A DNA stretch of 64,000 nt from Rhizobium sullae (GTDB lineage Bacteria; Pseudomonadota; Alphaproteobacteria; Rhizobiales; Rhizobiaceae). A program made the position numbers and the translations under genes. Below, piece by piece: positions 9,215 to 19,700 of this stretch. Numbering within the stretch: the stretch's first letter is position 1; each line of letters starts with the position of its first letter. The DNA lies in contig NZ_CP104143.1 in assembly GCF_025200715.1 (NCBI RefSeq), forward strand, positions 2,046,001-2,110,000, given 5' to 3'. Below the pieces are notes generated by a model. It did no database searches and was not told the origin of the DNA. It saw only the letters and a list, made by a program, of their open reading frames with translations.

Positions 9215-9412
9215 AGCGCAAACAAAAACGCCGTCTTTCCCTATGATGGGAACGACGGCGTTTTTCCGATAAGGGGTCGGCCAGCAGGCAACGCGGCACG
9301 AGGAACCGCGTAAGTTGCATGCTAGCCGACCGACCCCACGACCCAGGAGATGCGGCGGACCTGAGCATCATGGGGTATGCGGGCTCCTCAAGAGGGAGCA
9401 CTTTCTCTTATG
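9215..9412 (-). ncRNA. Candidate small RNA between rpmG and pleD
   Basis: No protein frame fits here, yet the region is highly structured. Reading leftward there is a possible promoter (TTGATT at 9442-9447, 18-bp spacer, AATTAT at 9418-9423). A long imperfect hairpin follows, closed by GGGGTCGG/CCGACCCC (9330-9337 with 9273-9280). The end is a strong terminator stem, arms 9224-9235 and 9254-9265, with a thymine run. That gives an RNA of about 190 nt. The terminator is nearly symmetric, so a rightward transcript is possible, but the promoter-like sequence favours the minus strand. I cannot name the family and did not find SRP RNA or tmRNA signatures. Confidence 0.5.
9224..9265. terminator. Strong bidirectional terminator stem
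   Basis: AAAAACGCCGTC and GACGGCGTTTTT pair perfectly and the stem extends inward through TTCCC/GGGAA. Adenines on one side and thymines on the other let it work in both directions. It ends the candidate small RNA and insulates pleD from rpmG. Confidence 0.75.
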
Positions 9413-9874
9413 AGCCGATAATTTGCGCAAAAAAGAAAGAAAATCAACAAATTCTTAATGATGAGAAATTCCTGCCTGCTCCTATGGTTAAAAGTCCAAT
9501 TTTGGGGCAGGTGGAGATCAGCCGAATGACTTAGGCGCTCAGGAAATGAACCAGTTTTGCGAAGAAACCTATAGGCACATAGCAGTAACTTTGTCGGATA
9601 CTGACGTTACGTAATGTCGCAACATTTTCGCTGAGGAAATAGCACTGCTTGCACAGTTACCGGTCGCGATGGGTGTATTCTTTGGCGGTACGCCTTTGTT
9701 CTTCCCGCCGCCGGAGATGCACCATAAGAAGGTCACCGAAGGCAGAAATCCATTTCCAGATCTTTTCCACAAAAGAAATATGTCTTTTGCCTGCGCGACG
9801 ATTACAAATTTGTAAGCTTCACCCTTTTCCGGTGGAAAACGGTGTCCGGAGCCGTTCTTGAAACAGTATTGCCG

Positions 9875-11248
9875 TCAAGCCGCAGCAGCAACGACGCGGT
9901 TCCGGCCGGTGTTCTTTGCTTCATAAAGAGCAAGATCAGCCTGCTTCATAAGCTGATCCGGCGTGATGACCGAAGAGAGGCGCGAAGAAATGCCGAAGGA
10001 GGCGGTGACCTTCAGCTCCTGCCCCGCCGATTTCAGCTCGAAAGGAATGCTTTCGACGGAGGCCCGCAGACGCTCGGCAACCGCAGCGGCCACCTCGGGC
10101 GACGTATCCGGCATCACCACGACGAACTCTTCGCCGCCGTAGCGGCAGGCGAGATCGGCGCCGCGGACGGTCGAGCGGATGCGATTGGCAAATTCCTTGA
10201 TCACTTCGTCGCCAGCATCGTGGCCGTGCGTGTCGTTCACCTGCTTGAAGCGGTCTATGTCGGTGATGAGCACGGAAAGCGGCCGGCCCCGCGCCATCGA
10301 GCGGTTGAAGAGAACCTTGAGATGATTGTCGAGATAGCGGCGGTTGTTGAGGCCTGTCAGCGGATCGGTGACAGCAAGTTCGATCGTCTGCTTGACGCTC
10401 GCGCGCAGACGGTCGTTGAAACGCTTGCGGCGGATCTGCGTCAGGCTGCGGGCGACGAGTTCATTCGGATCGACCGGACGGACGATGTAGTCGTTGACGC
10501 CGAGATCGAGCGCCCGGATCACCATGTCATCTGCGCCCTGCTCCGTCATGATCAGGATCGGCAGAAAGCGGGTACGCTCCAGCGAGCGGAACTGGGAGCA
10601 GAGCCGCAAGGGATCGTAATTGTCGAAATTGGCATTGACGATCACAAGTTCGAAGGCGTTCTCGGCGGCTTCGAACAGAGCTGCCTGCGGGTCGGAGATG
10701 GCGGTCACGTCGGCAATCGGCTTCAGCGCCTTGATGACGCGCTCCTGCGAATTGGCGCGGCTGTCGACCAGCAAAATCTGACCGGCCTCTTCCGGACGTG
10801 TTTCGCCGGCGCGGATGAGGTCGTCGATCCCCATCGTCTCAGCCGTTTCGGCGCGGATACGCAGTTCATCGCTCAGCGTCTTCAGGCGCAAAAGGCTCTT
10901 TACGCGGGAGATGAGCTGCAGGTCGTTCACCGGCTTGGTTAGGAAATCGTCCGCGCCCGCCTTCAGGCCTCGCACGCGGTCGGCCGGCTGGTCGAGCGCC
11001 GTGACCATCACGACGGGAATATGCGAGGTCTTCGCGTTCGCCTTCAGGCGCGCGCAGACTTCGAAGCCGTCGAGCCCCGGCATCATCACGTCGAGCAGGA
11101 CGAGATCGACCTGGTTGCGCTCGCAAATCGCCAGCGCCTGATAACCGTCGGCGGCCGTCAGCACGTCGAAATATTCAGCGAGGAGCCGCGCTTCGAGCAG
11201 CTTCACATTCGCCGGAATATCATCAACCACCAATATGCGCGCCGTCAT
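9875..11248 (-). CDS. pleD: Response regulator and diguanylate cyclase PleD
   Basis: A 457-residue cell-cycle regulator that makes cyclic di-GMP when phosphorylated. Domain order is receiver (about 1-120, phospho-acceptor Asp53 in LLDVMMPG), a second receiver-like adaptor (about 155-270) and a GGDEF domain (about 290-455). The active-site GGEEF lies near residue 370 and is preceded by RGAD, the RxxD inhibitory product-binding site. divK lies 18 bases upstream on the same strand, so both are probably one operon, as in other alphaproteobacteria, where DivK and PleD act downstream of the DivJ/PleC kinases. Confidence 0.96.
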   Translation of the reverse strand: MTARILVVDDIPANVKLLEARLLAEYFDVLTAADGYQALAICERNQVDLVLLDVMMPGLDGFEVCARLKANAKTSHIPVVMVTALDQPADRVRGLKAGADDFLTKPVNDLQLISRVKSLLRLKTLSDELRIRAETAETMGIDDLIRAGETRPEEAGQILLVDSRANSQERVIKALKPIADVTAISDPQAALFEAAENAFELVIVNANFDNYDPLRLCSQFRSLERTRFLPILIMTEQGADDMVIRALDLGVNDYIVRPVDPNELVARSLTQIRRKRFNDRLRASVKQTIELAVTDPLTGLNNRRYLDNHLKVLFNRSMARGRPLSVLITDIDRFKQVNDTHGHDAGDEVIKEFANRIRSTVRGADLACRYGGEEFVVVMPDTSPEVAAAVAERLRASVESIPFELKSAGQELKVTASFGISSRLSSVITPDQLMKQADLALYEAKNTGRNRVVAAAA

Positions 11249-11266
11249 AAACGTCTTTCAGATGCG

Positions 11267-11638
11267 CTATGCATCACCGAGATAAGTCTTGATCGTTTCA
11301 ATGAATTTCGGAACCGAGATGGGCTTGGACACGTAAGCTTCGCAGCCGCCCTGACGGATACGCTCCTCGTCGCCCTTCATGGCAAAGGCGGTCACCGCGA
11401 TCACCGGGATGACATGCAGTTCGTCGTCTTCCTTCAGCCATTTGGTGACCTCCAGGCCGGAAACCTCCGGAAGCTGGATATCCATCAGGATCAGGTCCGG
11501 CTTGTATTTTCGAGCAAGATCAAGCGCTTCCATTCCGTTACGGGTCTGAATCGTCGTATAGCCGGACGCCTCGATCAGGTCGCGAAAGAGCTTCATGTTG
11601 AGCTCGTTATCTTCTACAATCATCACCTGTTTGGGCAT
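11267..11638 (-). CDS. divK: Single-domain response regulator DivK
   Basis: A 123-residue stand-alone receiver domain. The acidic pocket is at residues 9-10, the phospho-acceptor Asp53 lies in [10 protein letters not shown], and the conserved lysine is in YVSKPIS near 105. In alphaproteobacteria DivK controls the DivL-CckA-CtrA pathway and thereby cell division and asymmetric fate. It is the first gene of the divK-pleD unit and its start faces the DUF3572 gene across about 130 bases that must hold both promoters. Confidence 0.96.
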   Translation of the reverse strand: MPKQVMIVEDNELNMKLFRDLIEASGYTTIQTRNGMEALDLARKYKPDLILMDIQLPEVSGLEVTKWLKEDDELHVIPVIAVTAFAMKGDEERIRQGGCEAYVSKPISVPKFIETIKTYLGDA

Positions 11639-11770
11639 TGCACGCTTGTCCCTACGTCTCGTCCCTGCAGCCGATCGCGCCGTGACAGAACACTGCGCGC
11701 GCGAATCCGGGAAACCGATAGTGGTAAACTACCGGTATTTGGTTGAAGAAAAGGTAACTTACCCAGCGAA

Positions 11771-12079
11771 ATGCAAAGCAACTTCAAGACTTCCAAACAT
11801 TTAGCCACAGACCCGCAGGAAACGGCGATCGCCGTTCTCGGCTGGCTGGCAAACGAGCCCGACATGTTCTCGCGTTTCCTGGCGCTGACGGGCGTGGAGC
11901 CTGCCCAGGTCCGCAACGCCATCAACGATCCGGGCTTCCTTGCCGGCATGCTGGATTTCCTGATGAACCACGAGCCGACGGCGGTGGCTTTCTGCCAAAC
12001 GACCGGCACGGCGCCTGATACGCTCACTGCCGCGTGGCGGCATTTCTCCTCTCCCGGCCTCGATTCCGGAGAATACTGA
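11771..12079 (+). CDS. DUF3572 family protein
   Basis: A 102-residue acidic, soluble-looking protein, recognisable as DUF3572 by the AIAVLGWLANEPDMFSRFL stretch near residues 20-38 and the DPGFLAGMLDFL segment. The function is unknown. It is divergent from divK and followed after five bases by the conserved unknown gene at 12085, so these two are probably co-transcribed. Confidence 0.8.
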   Translation: MQSNFKTSKHLATDPQETAIAVLGWLANEPDMFSRFLALTGVEPAQVRNAINDPGFLAGMLDFLMNHEPTAVAFCQTTGTAPDTLTAAWRHFSSPGLDSGEY

Positions 12080-12084
12080 GCGCA

Positions 12085-12768
12085 ATGGAGACCGTGACCT
12101 TCGACATCTCGCATGTGCGGCTCGGCGACCGGCCGCTGATCGTCTGCGACGTCGATGACGTCGTGCTGCAGTTTATCGATCCTTTCCAGCGGTTTCTTCT
12201 CAGCGAAGGGCATGAGCTTTTGCCGCGTTCCTTCCGTCTTCATGGCAATATCGTTTCTAAAGATGGGGTTGCGCTCGAGGATATCCACGTCAGCCGGCTG
12301 GTCGAAACCTTCTTCGAACGGCAGGAAGAGTGGCAGTTGCCGGTTTCACTGGCCGCGGAGACGCTCAGCAGGCTCTCCGCCGAGGCCGATATCGTTTTCC
12401 TGACCGCAATGCCGCCGGTCTATGCCGATCAGCGGCGGCGGCTGCTCGACCGCTTCGGCCTGACCCACCCTCTTTTGGCGGCGCGTGAGCCGAAAGGGCC
12501 GATCGTCAAGATGCTGCATGGCGCTCGCCCCCTGCCCGTCGCTTTCATCGACGACATGGCGGTCAATCTTCATTCGGTGCGCGAACATGTCGATAACTGC
12601 CTTCTGCTACATCTGATGCCGGTCTCCGAAATTCACCGTTTCGCGCCTGCGGCGATGGACGGCACTCCACGCGTCAACAACTGGAACGAAGCCGCATCCA
12701 TGATCGGACGGCATTTTGCCGAAGCCAACGCGGCTCGAAGCCTCACTGCTGCAATTCCAGCCGCATAA
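12085..12768 (+). CDS. Conserved unknown protein with HAD-like motifs
   Basis: A 227-residue protein. The segment PLIVCDVDDVVLQFIDPF near residues 17-34 resembles motif I of haloacid-dehalogenase hydrolases (DxD), FLTAMPP near 110 could be motif II, and VAFIDDMAVNLHSV near 153 resembles the motif IV aspartate pair, so a phosphatase-like HAD fold is inferred. No substrate can be named. The frame extends upstream into the DUF3572 gene, but the ATG at 12085 follows that gene's stop directly. Its last 26 bases overlap the convergent acetyltransferase. Confidence 0.7.
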   Translation: METVTFDISHVRLGDRPLIVCDVDDVVLQFIDPFQRFLLSEGHELLPRSFRLHGNIVSKDGVALEDIHVSRLVETFFERQEEWQLPVSLAAETLSRLSAEADIVFLTAMPPVYADQRRRLLDRFGLTHPLLAAREPKGPIVKMLHGARPLPVAFIDDMAVNLHSVREHVDNCLLLHLMPVSEIHRFAPAAMDGTPRVNNWNEAASMIGRHFAEANAARSLTAAIPAA

Positions 12769-13336
12769 GCGGCCGGCCGTCCTTTCGCCGCGCCACCGGC
12801 TCGAAGCCCGCCGCATCGAAGATCGCGGTCGAGCCGATGCAGAGCGTGACCGACTTTGATTGCTTCGTATGATCGATGGGGCAGCCTTCGAGATAGCGCG
12901 CGCCGTTCTGCCTCGCGTGGTCGATTGCGCCCTGCAGCAGATGGTGGCTGAGGCCCTTGCCGCGCAACGGTGCTGCAAGAAAGAAACAGCTGATCGCCCA
13001 GATGGACGCGTCCAGTGCATCGCCATCCTCTAGCGGCCGGGAAACGACGCGCGGTGAGTTGAACTGCGGAACGTCATGGCGCGGACCGATCTGCACCCAG
13101 GCGACCGGCCGGTCATCCGCATAGGCGAGAATGCCGGGCGGCGGACCGGCGGCGATGCGGCTTTTGATATGCTCTTTCCGCTCCTCCGGCCGCATTTTGG
13201 TGCGCACCGCATGCGGCAGCCTCAGCGCCACGCACCAGCAGTCGCAGAACGCGCCGCGCGGACCGAAGAGCGTCTCGAAATCCGTCCAGCGCTCCGGCGT
13301 CACCGGCTCAAAACGCAGATCGATGTCCAAAGCCAA
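12743..13336 (-). CDS. GNAT family N-acetyltransferase
   Basis: A 197-residue protein. The central part AISCFFLAAPLRGKGLSHHLL (about 113-133) carries the acetyl-CoA-binding R/Q-x-x-G-x-G/A-like loop (PLRGKGLSHHLL) of the GNAT fold. The N-terminus (CDCWC) and the C-terminal EGCPIDH segment are typical of a subgroup of unknown target. The 3' end overlaps the end of the convergent gene at 12085 by 26 bases. It diverges from dinB, sharing a 72-base intergenic region that contains a LexA box. Confidence 0.8.
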   Translation of the reverse strand: MALDIDLRFEPVTPERWTDFETLFGPRGAFCDCWCVALRLPHAVRTKMRPEERKEHIKSRIAAGPPPGILAYADDRPVAWVQIGPRHDVPQFNSPRVVSRPLEDGDALDASIWAISCFFLAAPLRGKGLSHHLLQGAIDHARQNGARYLEGCPIDHTKQSKSVTLCIGSTAIFDAAGFEPVARRKDGRPLMRLELQQ

Positions 13337-13385
13337 ACCTCTCCCGTCTCTTGAGACTCGGAAGCTTAAGGCGTAATCTCTCGAT

Positions 13386-13400
13386 GTTCAATCTTTGTTC
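13386..13400 (+). promoter_or_regulatory. LexA (SOS) box upstream of dinB
   Basis: An exact match to the alphaproteobacterial LexA operator GTTC-N7-GTTC, with the second half-site ending 8 bases before the dinB ATG. It predicts repression of dinB until DNA damage. The divergent acetyltransferase start is 50 bases away and could also be affected. Confidence 0.8.
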
Positions 13401-13408
13401 TCATCACG

Positions 13409-14701
13409 ATGACGCCAACGCCTGACAAGACACCCGGCTTCTGTCGCGACTGCCTTGCCGAGCAGAAGGGCGAGGCACGCCGCTGCATGGCCTGCGGCAG
13501 CCCGCGTCTCGTGCGGCACAGGGAGCTTTACGATCTGACGCTCGCGCATATCGATTGCGACGCCTTCTACGCCGCGGTCGAAAAGCGCGACAATCCGGAG
13601 CTTGCCGACAAGCCGGTCATCATCGGCGGCGGCAAGCGCGGCGTCGTGTCCACTGCCTGCTATATCGCCCGCATCCACGGCGTCCGCTCCGCCATGCCGA
13701 TGTTCAAGGCGCTGGAGGCGTGCCCGCAGGCGGTCGTCATCCGCCCCGATATGGAGAAATACGTCAAGGTCGGCCGCGAGATCCGCACCATGATGCAGGA
13801 GCTGACGCCGCTGGTGCAGCCGCTTTCGATCGACGAGGCATTCCTCGAACTCGGCGGCACCCAGCGCCTGCACCACGATCCGCCGGCGCGGACGCTGGCG
13901 AAATTCGCCCGCCGCGTGGAAAAGGAGATCGGCATCACGGTTTCCGTCGGGCTGTCCTACTGCAAGTTCCTCGCCAAGGTGGCTTCCGACCTGCAGAAGC
14001 CGCGGGGCTTTTCCATCATCGGCCGCGAAGAAGCCGTGGCGTTTCTGGCGCCGCGGCGGGTGACGACCATCTGGGGCGTTGGCAAGGCCTTTGCGGCAAC
14101 GCTCGAAGCGGACGGCATCCGCACGATCGGCCAGCTTCAGACGATGGAGGAGACCGATCTGATGCGCCGCTACGGCAGTATCGGCCAGAGGCTTGCCCGC
14201 CTTTCGCGCGGCATCGACGACCGCAAGGTGCACCTCAACGATCCGGCAAAGAGCGTCTCCTCGGAGACGACCTTCTTCGACGATATTTCGCGCTATGAGG
14301 ATCTGGTGCCGATCTTGCGCAGTCTCTCCGAGAAGGTCTCCTGGCGGCTGAAGAAGAGCGGCATTGCCGGGAGCACCGTCGTGTTGAAAATGAAGACGGC
14401 GGACTTCAAATCCCGTACACGCAACCGCAAGCTGGAGGACCCAACGCAGCTTGCCGACAGGATTTTCCACACCGGCATCGAGCTTCTGGAGAAGGAAACG
14501 GACGGCACGAAATTCCGCCTGATCGGCATCGGCGTCACCGACCTTTGCGACCCGGCACGCGCCGACCCGCCGGATCTCATCGACCAGCAATCCACGCGTC
14601 GGGCGGCGGCGGAAGCCGCGATGGACAAGCTGCGCGAGAAATTTGGCAAGAAGACCGTGGAGACCGGCTCCACGTTCGGCAGCGGCAAACGCGACGGATA
14701 A
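13409..14701 (+). CDS. dinB: DNA polymerase IV (Y family)
   Basis: A 430-residue translesion polymerase. After an N-terminal zinc-ribbon-like CxxC-N10-CxxC (Cys12, 15, 26, 29), the Y-family palm begins at [13 protein letters not shown] (Asp49, Asp51) and the catalytic SIDEAFLEL provides Asp142 and Glu143. Thumb and little-finger regions follow to about residue 390. The extra N-terminal cysteine module is seen in rhizobial DinB copies and is absent from the E. coli enzyme. The ATG has no clear ribosome-binding site and sits just after a LexA box, so transcription may start very near it. Confidence 0.95.
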   Translation: MTPTPDKTPGFCRDCLAEQKGEARRCMACGSPRLVRHRELYDLTLAHIDCDAFYAAVEKRDNPELADKPVIIGGGKRGVVSTACYIARIHGVRSAMPMFKALEACPQAVVIRPDMEKYVKVGREIRTMMQELTPLVQPLSIDEAFLELGGTQRLHHDPPARTLAKFARRVEKEIGITVSVGLSYCKFLAKVASDLQKPRGFSIIGREEAVAFLAPRRVTTIWGVGKAFAATLEADGIRTIGQLQTMEETDLMRRYGSIGQRLARLSRGIDDRKVHLNDPAKSVSSETTFFDDISRYEDLVPILRSLSEKVSWRLKKSGIAGSTVVLKMKTADFKSRTRNRKLEDPTQLADRIFHTGIELLEKETDGTKFRLIGIGVTDLCDPARADPPDLIDQQSTRRAAAEAAMDKLREKFGKKTVETGSTFGSGKRDG

Positions 14702-14838
14702 TCTGGCAATCGCAACTACATGCTGAGCCGGCTATAGATCACCAATGCGTGAACGCCGATCCAGCGACCAATGCTCAAGCCTTCCTTAAGCATCGTGCCG
14801 TAATATGCCGGTCAAGTATTGCGTATTGGTTGGCTAAC

Positions 14839-16080
14839 ATGTTCTCGCGTTTTGTTTTCGGCCTCGGCTTGCTGTCGGCGACCGCACTCGTGCATCACCC
14901 CGCTTTTGCGGCGGATGCCCGCACGCTGCAAATCTTCGTTTCAAAGGACAAGCAGTCGCTTGCCGTCTATGACGGCGCGGATGTGATCGCAACGTCGAAA
15001 GTCTCGACCGGCAAGGCCGGCCACACGACGCCGAGCGGCATCTTTTCCGTGCTCGAGAAGCAGAAATATCACGAGTCCAACCTCTACTCGGCGGCTCCGA
15101 TGCCGTGGATGCAGCGGCTGACCTGGTCCGGCATCGCGCTTCATGAATCGAATTCTGTGCCGCGCAATCCGGCCTCCCACGGCTGCGTGCGCATGCCCGC
15201 CGCCTTTGCCAAACAGCTCTACCAGATGACGAGCCTCAGCGTGCCGGTCATCATCAGCGATGCGGAAGTGGCGCCCGAGCCGGTTGCGCATCCGAATCTC
15301 TTCCGTCCCGATCTGCCGGAACCGCCGCTGCTGCTTTCGGATGCGGCACTGCGTCCGGCGATCGGCGAAACCGGCGGCGAGCCGGTTCGACTGGCGATGA
15401 ACAGCGCAGTGCCTCCTCCGGTCGCGCGGGCCGCAGTACCGGAAAACACCAATCCGATCCGCATTCTCATCACCCGCCGCACCGAGCGCGAGACGGTGAT
15501 CAATATCCAGACCTATCTCAACCAGCTCGGCTTTTCCGCCGGCGCTCCTGATGGGCTTCTCGGTGCTGCAACCATTCAGGCCATCAATGCCTTCAAAGCG
15601 CTTCGATCCATGCAGTTCAAGGACGACAAGGCGCTCGTCAGCGACACTCTCCTGAGGGAAATTTACGCGGCGGCAGGCAAGGGCGAACCGCCGAATGGCG
15701 TCATCATGGTGCGCCAGGATTTCAAACCGGTCTTCGAGGCGCCGATCACGATCGGCAATCCGCGGCAGGCGCTCGGCACGCATTTTTTCACGCTGCACGC
15801 CGTCGACGTCGAAAACGGCAGGGCTGACTGGCTGGGCGTGACGCTCAAGAACAATCTTTCCAGGCAGGCGATGAAGCGGCTCGGGATCGTCGCCAACGAG
15901 AGCTCGATCGTGACCGGCGGTACGCCGATCGCCGATGCGCTCGACCGCATCACAATACCAGACGGAACACGCAGCCGGATCGACGGCATGCTGGCCAAAG
16001 GCTCGACGCTGACGATCTCCGACACCGGCATCGGCCCGGAGACCGGCGCCGGCACGGATTTCATCACGATCACGCGTTAG
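14839..16080 (+). CDS. L,D-transpeptidase with peptidoglycan-binding domain
   Basis: A 413-residue exported protein. Residues 1-25 form a signal peptide ending AFAA. The YkuD domain covers about 29-140, with the active site HESNSVPRN-PASHGCVRM (His114, Cys116), the enzyme type that makes 3-3 cross-links or attaches proteins to peptidoglycan. A peptidoglycan-binding type 1 repeat (INIQTYLNQLGFSAGAPDG) lies near 220-270, and a C-terminal domain of unknown role follows. The frame is open upstream into dinB, but the ATG at 14839 begins the signal peptide. Rhizobiales rely heavily on L,D-transpeptidases for polar growth. Confidence 0.88.
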   Translation: MFSRFVFGLGLLSATALVHHPAFAADARTLQIFVSKDKQSLAVYDGADVIATSKVSTGKAGHTTPSGIFSVLEKQKYHESNLYSAAPMPWMQRLTWSGIALHESNSVPRNPASHGCVRMPAAFAKQLYQMTSLSVPVIISDAEVAPEPVAHPNLFRPDLPEPPLLLSDAALRPAIGETGGEPVRLAMNSAVPPPVARAAVPENTNPIRILITRRTERETVINIQTYLNQLGFSAGAPDGLLGAATIQAINAFKALRSMQFKDDKALVSDTLLREIYAAAGKGEPPNGVIMVRQDFKPVFEAPITIGNPRQALGTHFFTLHAVDVENGRADWLGVTLKNNLSRQAMKRLGIVANESSIVTGGTPIADALDRITIPDGTRSRIDGMLAKGSTLTISDTGIGPETGAGTDFITITR

Positions 16081-16157
16081 AGTGCCGCTACACGCAAGAT
16101 GCGGCGAAGGCGCTCAAACGACCTTCGCTTGAGAGCGAGCGCAGGAAATCTTGATTT

Positions 16158-16775
16158 ATGCACATGGCCCTGATGAGATTCAGCATGAGCAAGCGCACGC
16201 CGTTCGATCTCGATGGATACCTGCGTGATATCACGACACGGCCCTGCTTTATCTGCGGTGTGGTGAGCGGAGATCCCGCGTTCTTCCATCATCGCATTTT
16301 CGAGGATGAGGAGACAATCATCTTTCTCAGCAAGTATCCAACATTGCCCGGATACTGCTTGGTTTCCCCGAAGAAACACCGCGAAGACTTGGCGCAGGAT
16401 CTCTCGACCGAAGAATACCTGCGATTGCAAAGGCATATACACGTCTTGTCTCGTGCTCTGAAAAAGCTACTCAAGGCCGAAAGGATCTACGTTCTTTCGC
16501 TGGGCAGCCAGCAAGCCAACAGCCACATCCATTTCCATGTGGTCCCTCTGCCCGCAGGCGTTCCGCTCCAGGAGCAACAGTACCACGCACTCATGGCCGA
16601 GCATGGCGTGCTGCAGATTCCGGCCGACGAGATGGCACGGCTAGCGGAGCAGATCACCCAAGCTTTCCTTGAAGAACTGAGCGCTTCAAAGTGCAGGTTC
16701 AGTTCACGACCTAGACAAGCTCGACATCGACAATGCCGGGGGCGGCGCGCAAGGCGGCGGCGATTTCCGGCGTGA
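16158..16775 (+). CDS. HIT family protein
   Basis: A 205-residue histidine-triad nucleotide-binding protein, probably a nucleoside-phosphate hydrolase or transferase. The triad HIHFH lies near residues 123-127 (NSHIHFHVVPL), and CFIC near residues 30-33 is a possible zinc pair. An internal ATG at 16185 (MSKRTPFD) is another possible start. The last 20 or so residues, arginine-rich and unlike the family, are read from the antisense of the dnaE end, an overlap of 65 bases, so the stop was probably lost or shifted. Confidence 0.8.
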   Translation: MHMALMRFSMSKRTPFDLDGYLRDITTRPCFICGVVSGDPAFFHHRIFEDEETIIFLSKYPTLPGYCLVSPKKHREDLAQDLSTEEYLRLQRHIHVLSRALKKLLKAERIYVLSLGSQQANSHIHFHVVPLPAGVPLQEQQYHALMAEHGVLQIPADEMARLAEQITQAFLEELSASKCRFSSRPRQARHRQCRGRRARRRRFPA

Positions 16776-19700
16776 TGCGGTATTTCTGCGGCAGCTCCAC
16801 CTCGACCTCGCGCTTGCCGTCCTCCTTGATGACGATGAAGGAGACGAGGCCGTCGCCCTTGGCGTTCAGATGTGCTGCAACGGCGCGCAGCGGGCCGGAA
16901 TCGCGAACATAAACGCGCAGCGCCTTCTGCATCTGCAGCGATTTCTCCTCGAGCGACTGGATCGTCTGCAAGCGCAGCCCTACGCCTTCCGGACGCTCTT
17001 CGCCGGTGGCGGTGAGCACGAAGGATTTCCCGGCCTCCAGCACATCGCGGTACTGGTTCAGCATTTCGGAGAACAGCACGGCTTCGAACTGTCCGGACGA
17101 ATCCGAAAAGACGATGATCCCCATCTTGTTGCCGGTGCGGGTCTTGCGCTCCTGCTTCGAAATCACAGTTCCGGCAAGGCGGGCATTGGTTGCTCCCTGC
17201 TTCACTGCGGCGGAGAACTCCGCAAAGGTCTGGACCCGCATCTTCTGCAGGATGTTGTTGTAGCTGTCGAGCGGGTGCGCCGTCAGGTAGAAGCCGAGCA
17301 CCTGGAACTCCTTGAGCAGCTGCTCGGAGGCGAGCCAGGGCGAAAACGGCGGCAGCGCGATCTTCTCCGGACCGGACGACAGCGCGCCGCCGAAGATATC
17401 CGACTGGCCGCTCAGCTTGTTTTCCTGCGCGCGCTGGGCATAACCCAGAATTCGATCAAGGCCGGCGGCGAGCTGGGCGCGATCCTGGCCGAAGCAATCG
17501 AAGGCGCCGGCATAGATCAGGCTTTCCAGCACGCGACGGTTGACCTGGCGCGGATCGATACGCAGGCAGAAATCCTCGATACTGGTAAAAGGCTTGTCGC
17601 CGCGCACCTCGACAATGTGATCGACGGCATTTTCGCCGACGCCCTTCAGCGCCGCCAGTGCATAATAAATGCGGTTGTCGCCCGTTTCAAATTGGCGGAA
17701 TGAGCTTTGAACCGAAGGCGCAATGACCTCGATGCCTAGGCGCTTGGCATCCTGCCGGAAATCATTGACCTTATCCGTGTTCGACATGTCGAGCGTCATC
17801 GACGCGGCGAGGAACTCGACCGGATAATGCGCCTTCATATAGGCCGTCTGATAGGAGACGATGGCATAAGCTGCTGCGTGCGACTTGTTGAAGCCGTAAT
17901 TCGCGAACTTCGCCAGCAGTTCGAAGATGTTATCGGCCTGCGGTTTCGAAACGCCGTTGCGGATGGCGCCGTCGACGAAGCGTTCGCGCTGCTGGTCCAT
18001 TTCCGCCTTGATCTTCTTGCCCATGGCGCGGCGCAAGAGATCGGCTTCGCCAAGCGAATAGCCGGACAGGACCTGGGCGATCTGCATCACCTGTTCCTGA
18101 TAGACGATGACGCCCTGCGTTTCCTTGAGCAGATGGTCGATCATCGGATGGATCGACTCGAGCTCTTCCTCGCCATGCTTGCGGGCATTGTAAGTCGGGA
18201 TGTTTTCCATCGGGCCCGGGCGATAGAGGGCGACGAGGGCGATGATATCCTCGATGCAGTCCGGCTTCATGCCGATCAGCGCCTTGCGCATGCCGGCACT
18301 TTCCACCTGGAACACGCCGACCGTTTCGCCGCGCGAAAGCATCTCGTAGGTTTTCTTGTCGTTGAGCGGGATTGCAGCGAGGTCGATGTTGATGCCGCGC
18401 TTGGCGACGAAATCAACGGCGACCTTCAGCACAGTCAGCGTTTTCAGGCCGAGGAAGTCGAACTTGACGAGGCCGGCCTGCTCGACCCATTTCATATTGA
18501 ACTGGGTAACCGGCATATCCGAGCGGGGGTCGCGATACATCGGGACCAGCTTCGAGAGCGGCCGGTCGCCAATGACGATGCCGGCGGCATGCGTCGAGGC
18601 ATGGCGGTAAAGGCCCTCGATCTTCTGGGCGATATCGAGCAGGCGCGCCACCACGGGCTCCTTTGCCGCTTCCTCCTGGAGCTTAGGCTCCTCTTCGATC
18701 GCCTTGGAAAGCGGCGTCGGATTGGCCGGGTTGTTCGGCACTAGCTTACAGATCTTGTCGACCTGGCCATAGGGCATTTCCAGCACGCGGCCGACATCGC
18801 GAAGGGCGGCCCGCGCCTGCAGCGAACCGAAGGTGATGATCTGCGCCACCTGCGCGCGACCGTATTTCTGCTGGACGTAGCGGATCACCTCTTCGCGGCG
18901 GTCCTGGCAGAAGTCGATATCGAAGTCGGGCATCGAGACGCGTTCCGGATTGAGGAAGCGTTCGAAAAGCAGCGAGAAGCGCAGCGGATCGACGTCGGTG
19001 ATCGTCAGCGCATAGGCGACGAGCGAGCCCGCGCCCGAGCCGCGGCCGGGACCGACCGGGATACTATGCTGCTTCGCCCATTTGATGAAGTCCGCAACGA
19101 TCAGGAAGTAGCCGGGGAACTTCATGCGCTCGATGACGCTGAGTTCGAATTCCAGCCGTTCGCGGTAATCCTTCTCCTCATAACCGGGCGACATGCCGAG
19201 GGTGGCGAGGCGCATGTCGAGCCCCTCCTCGGCCTGCCGGCGGAGCTCGAGCGATTCGGCGCGGTCCGCCTCCTCCGGATCGTCGGTGGCGCCGGTAAAG
19301 CGCGGCAGAATCGGCTTGCGGGTCTTCAGCACGAAGGAGCAGCGCCGGGCGATCTCGACCGTGTTTTGCAGCGCCTCCGGCAGATCGGCAAAGAGCTTCG
19401 CCATTTCGGCGCGACTCTTCAGATAATGGTCCGGTGTCAGGCGGAAGCGGCTGTCGTCCGACACGATGGCGTTATGGGCAACGGCCATCAACGCGTCATG
19501 GGCATCGTAGTCGTCGCGTGCCGGGAAGAATGCCTCGTTGGTCGCCACCAGCGGCAGATCGTGCTCGTAGGCAAGCCCCACGACCCTCTGCTCATGACGC
19601 TTGTCGTAGGTTCCATGGCGCTGCAATTCGACATAGAGCCTGCCAGGGAAAAGGCGCTTCATGGCGAGCAGCCGGTTTTCCGCTTGTGCGGCATGCCCCT

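Noticed and set aside
9842..10942. Rightward 366-codon frame
   Set aside because: It lies wholly antisense to pleD, whose receiver and GGDEF motifs are unmistakable.
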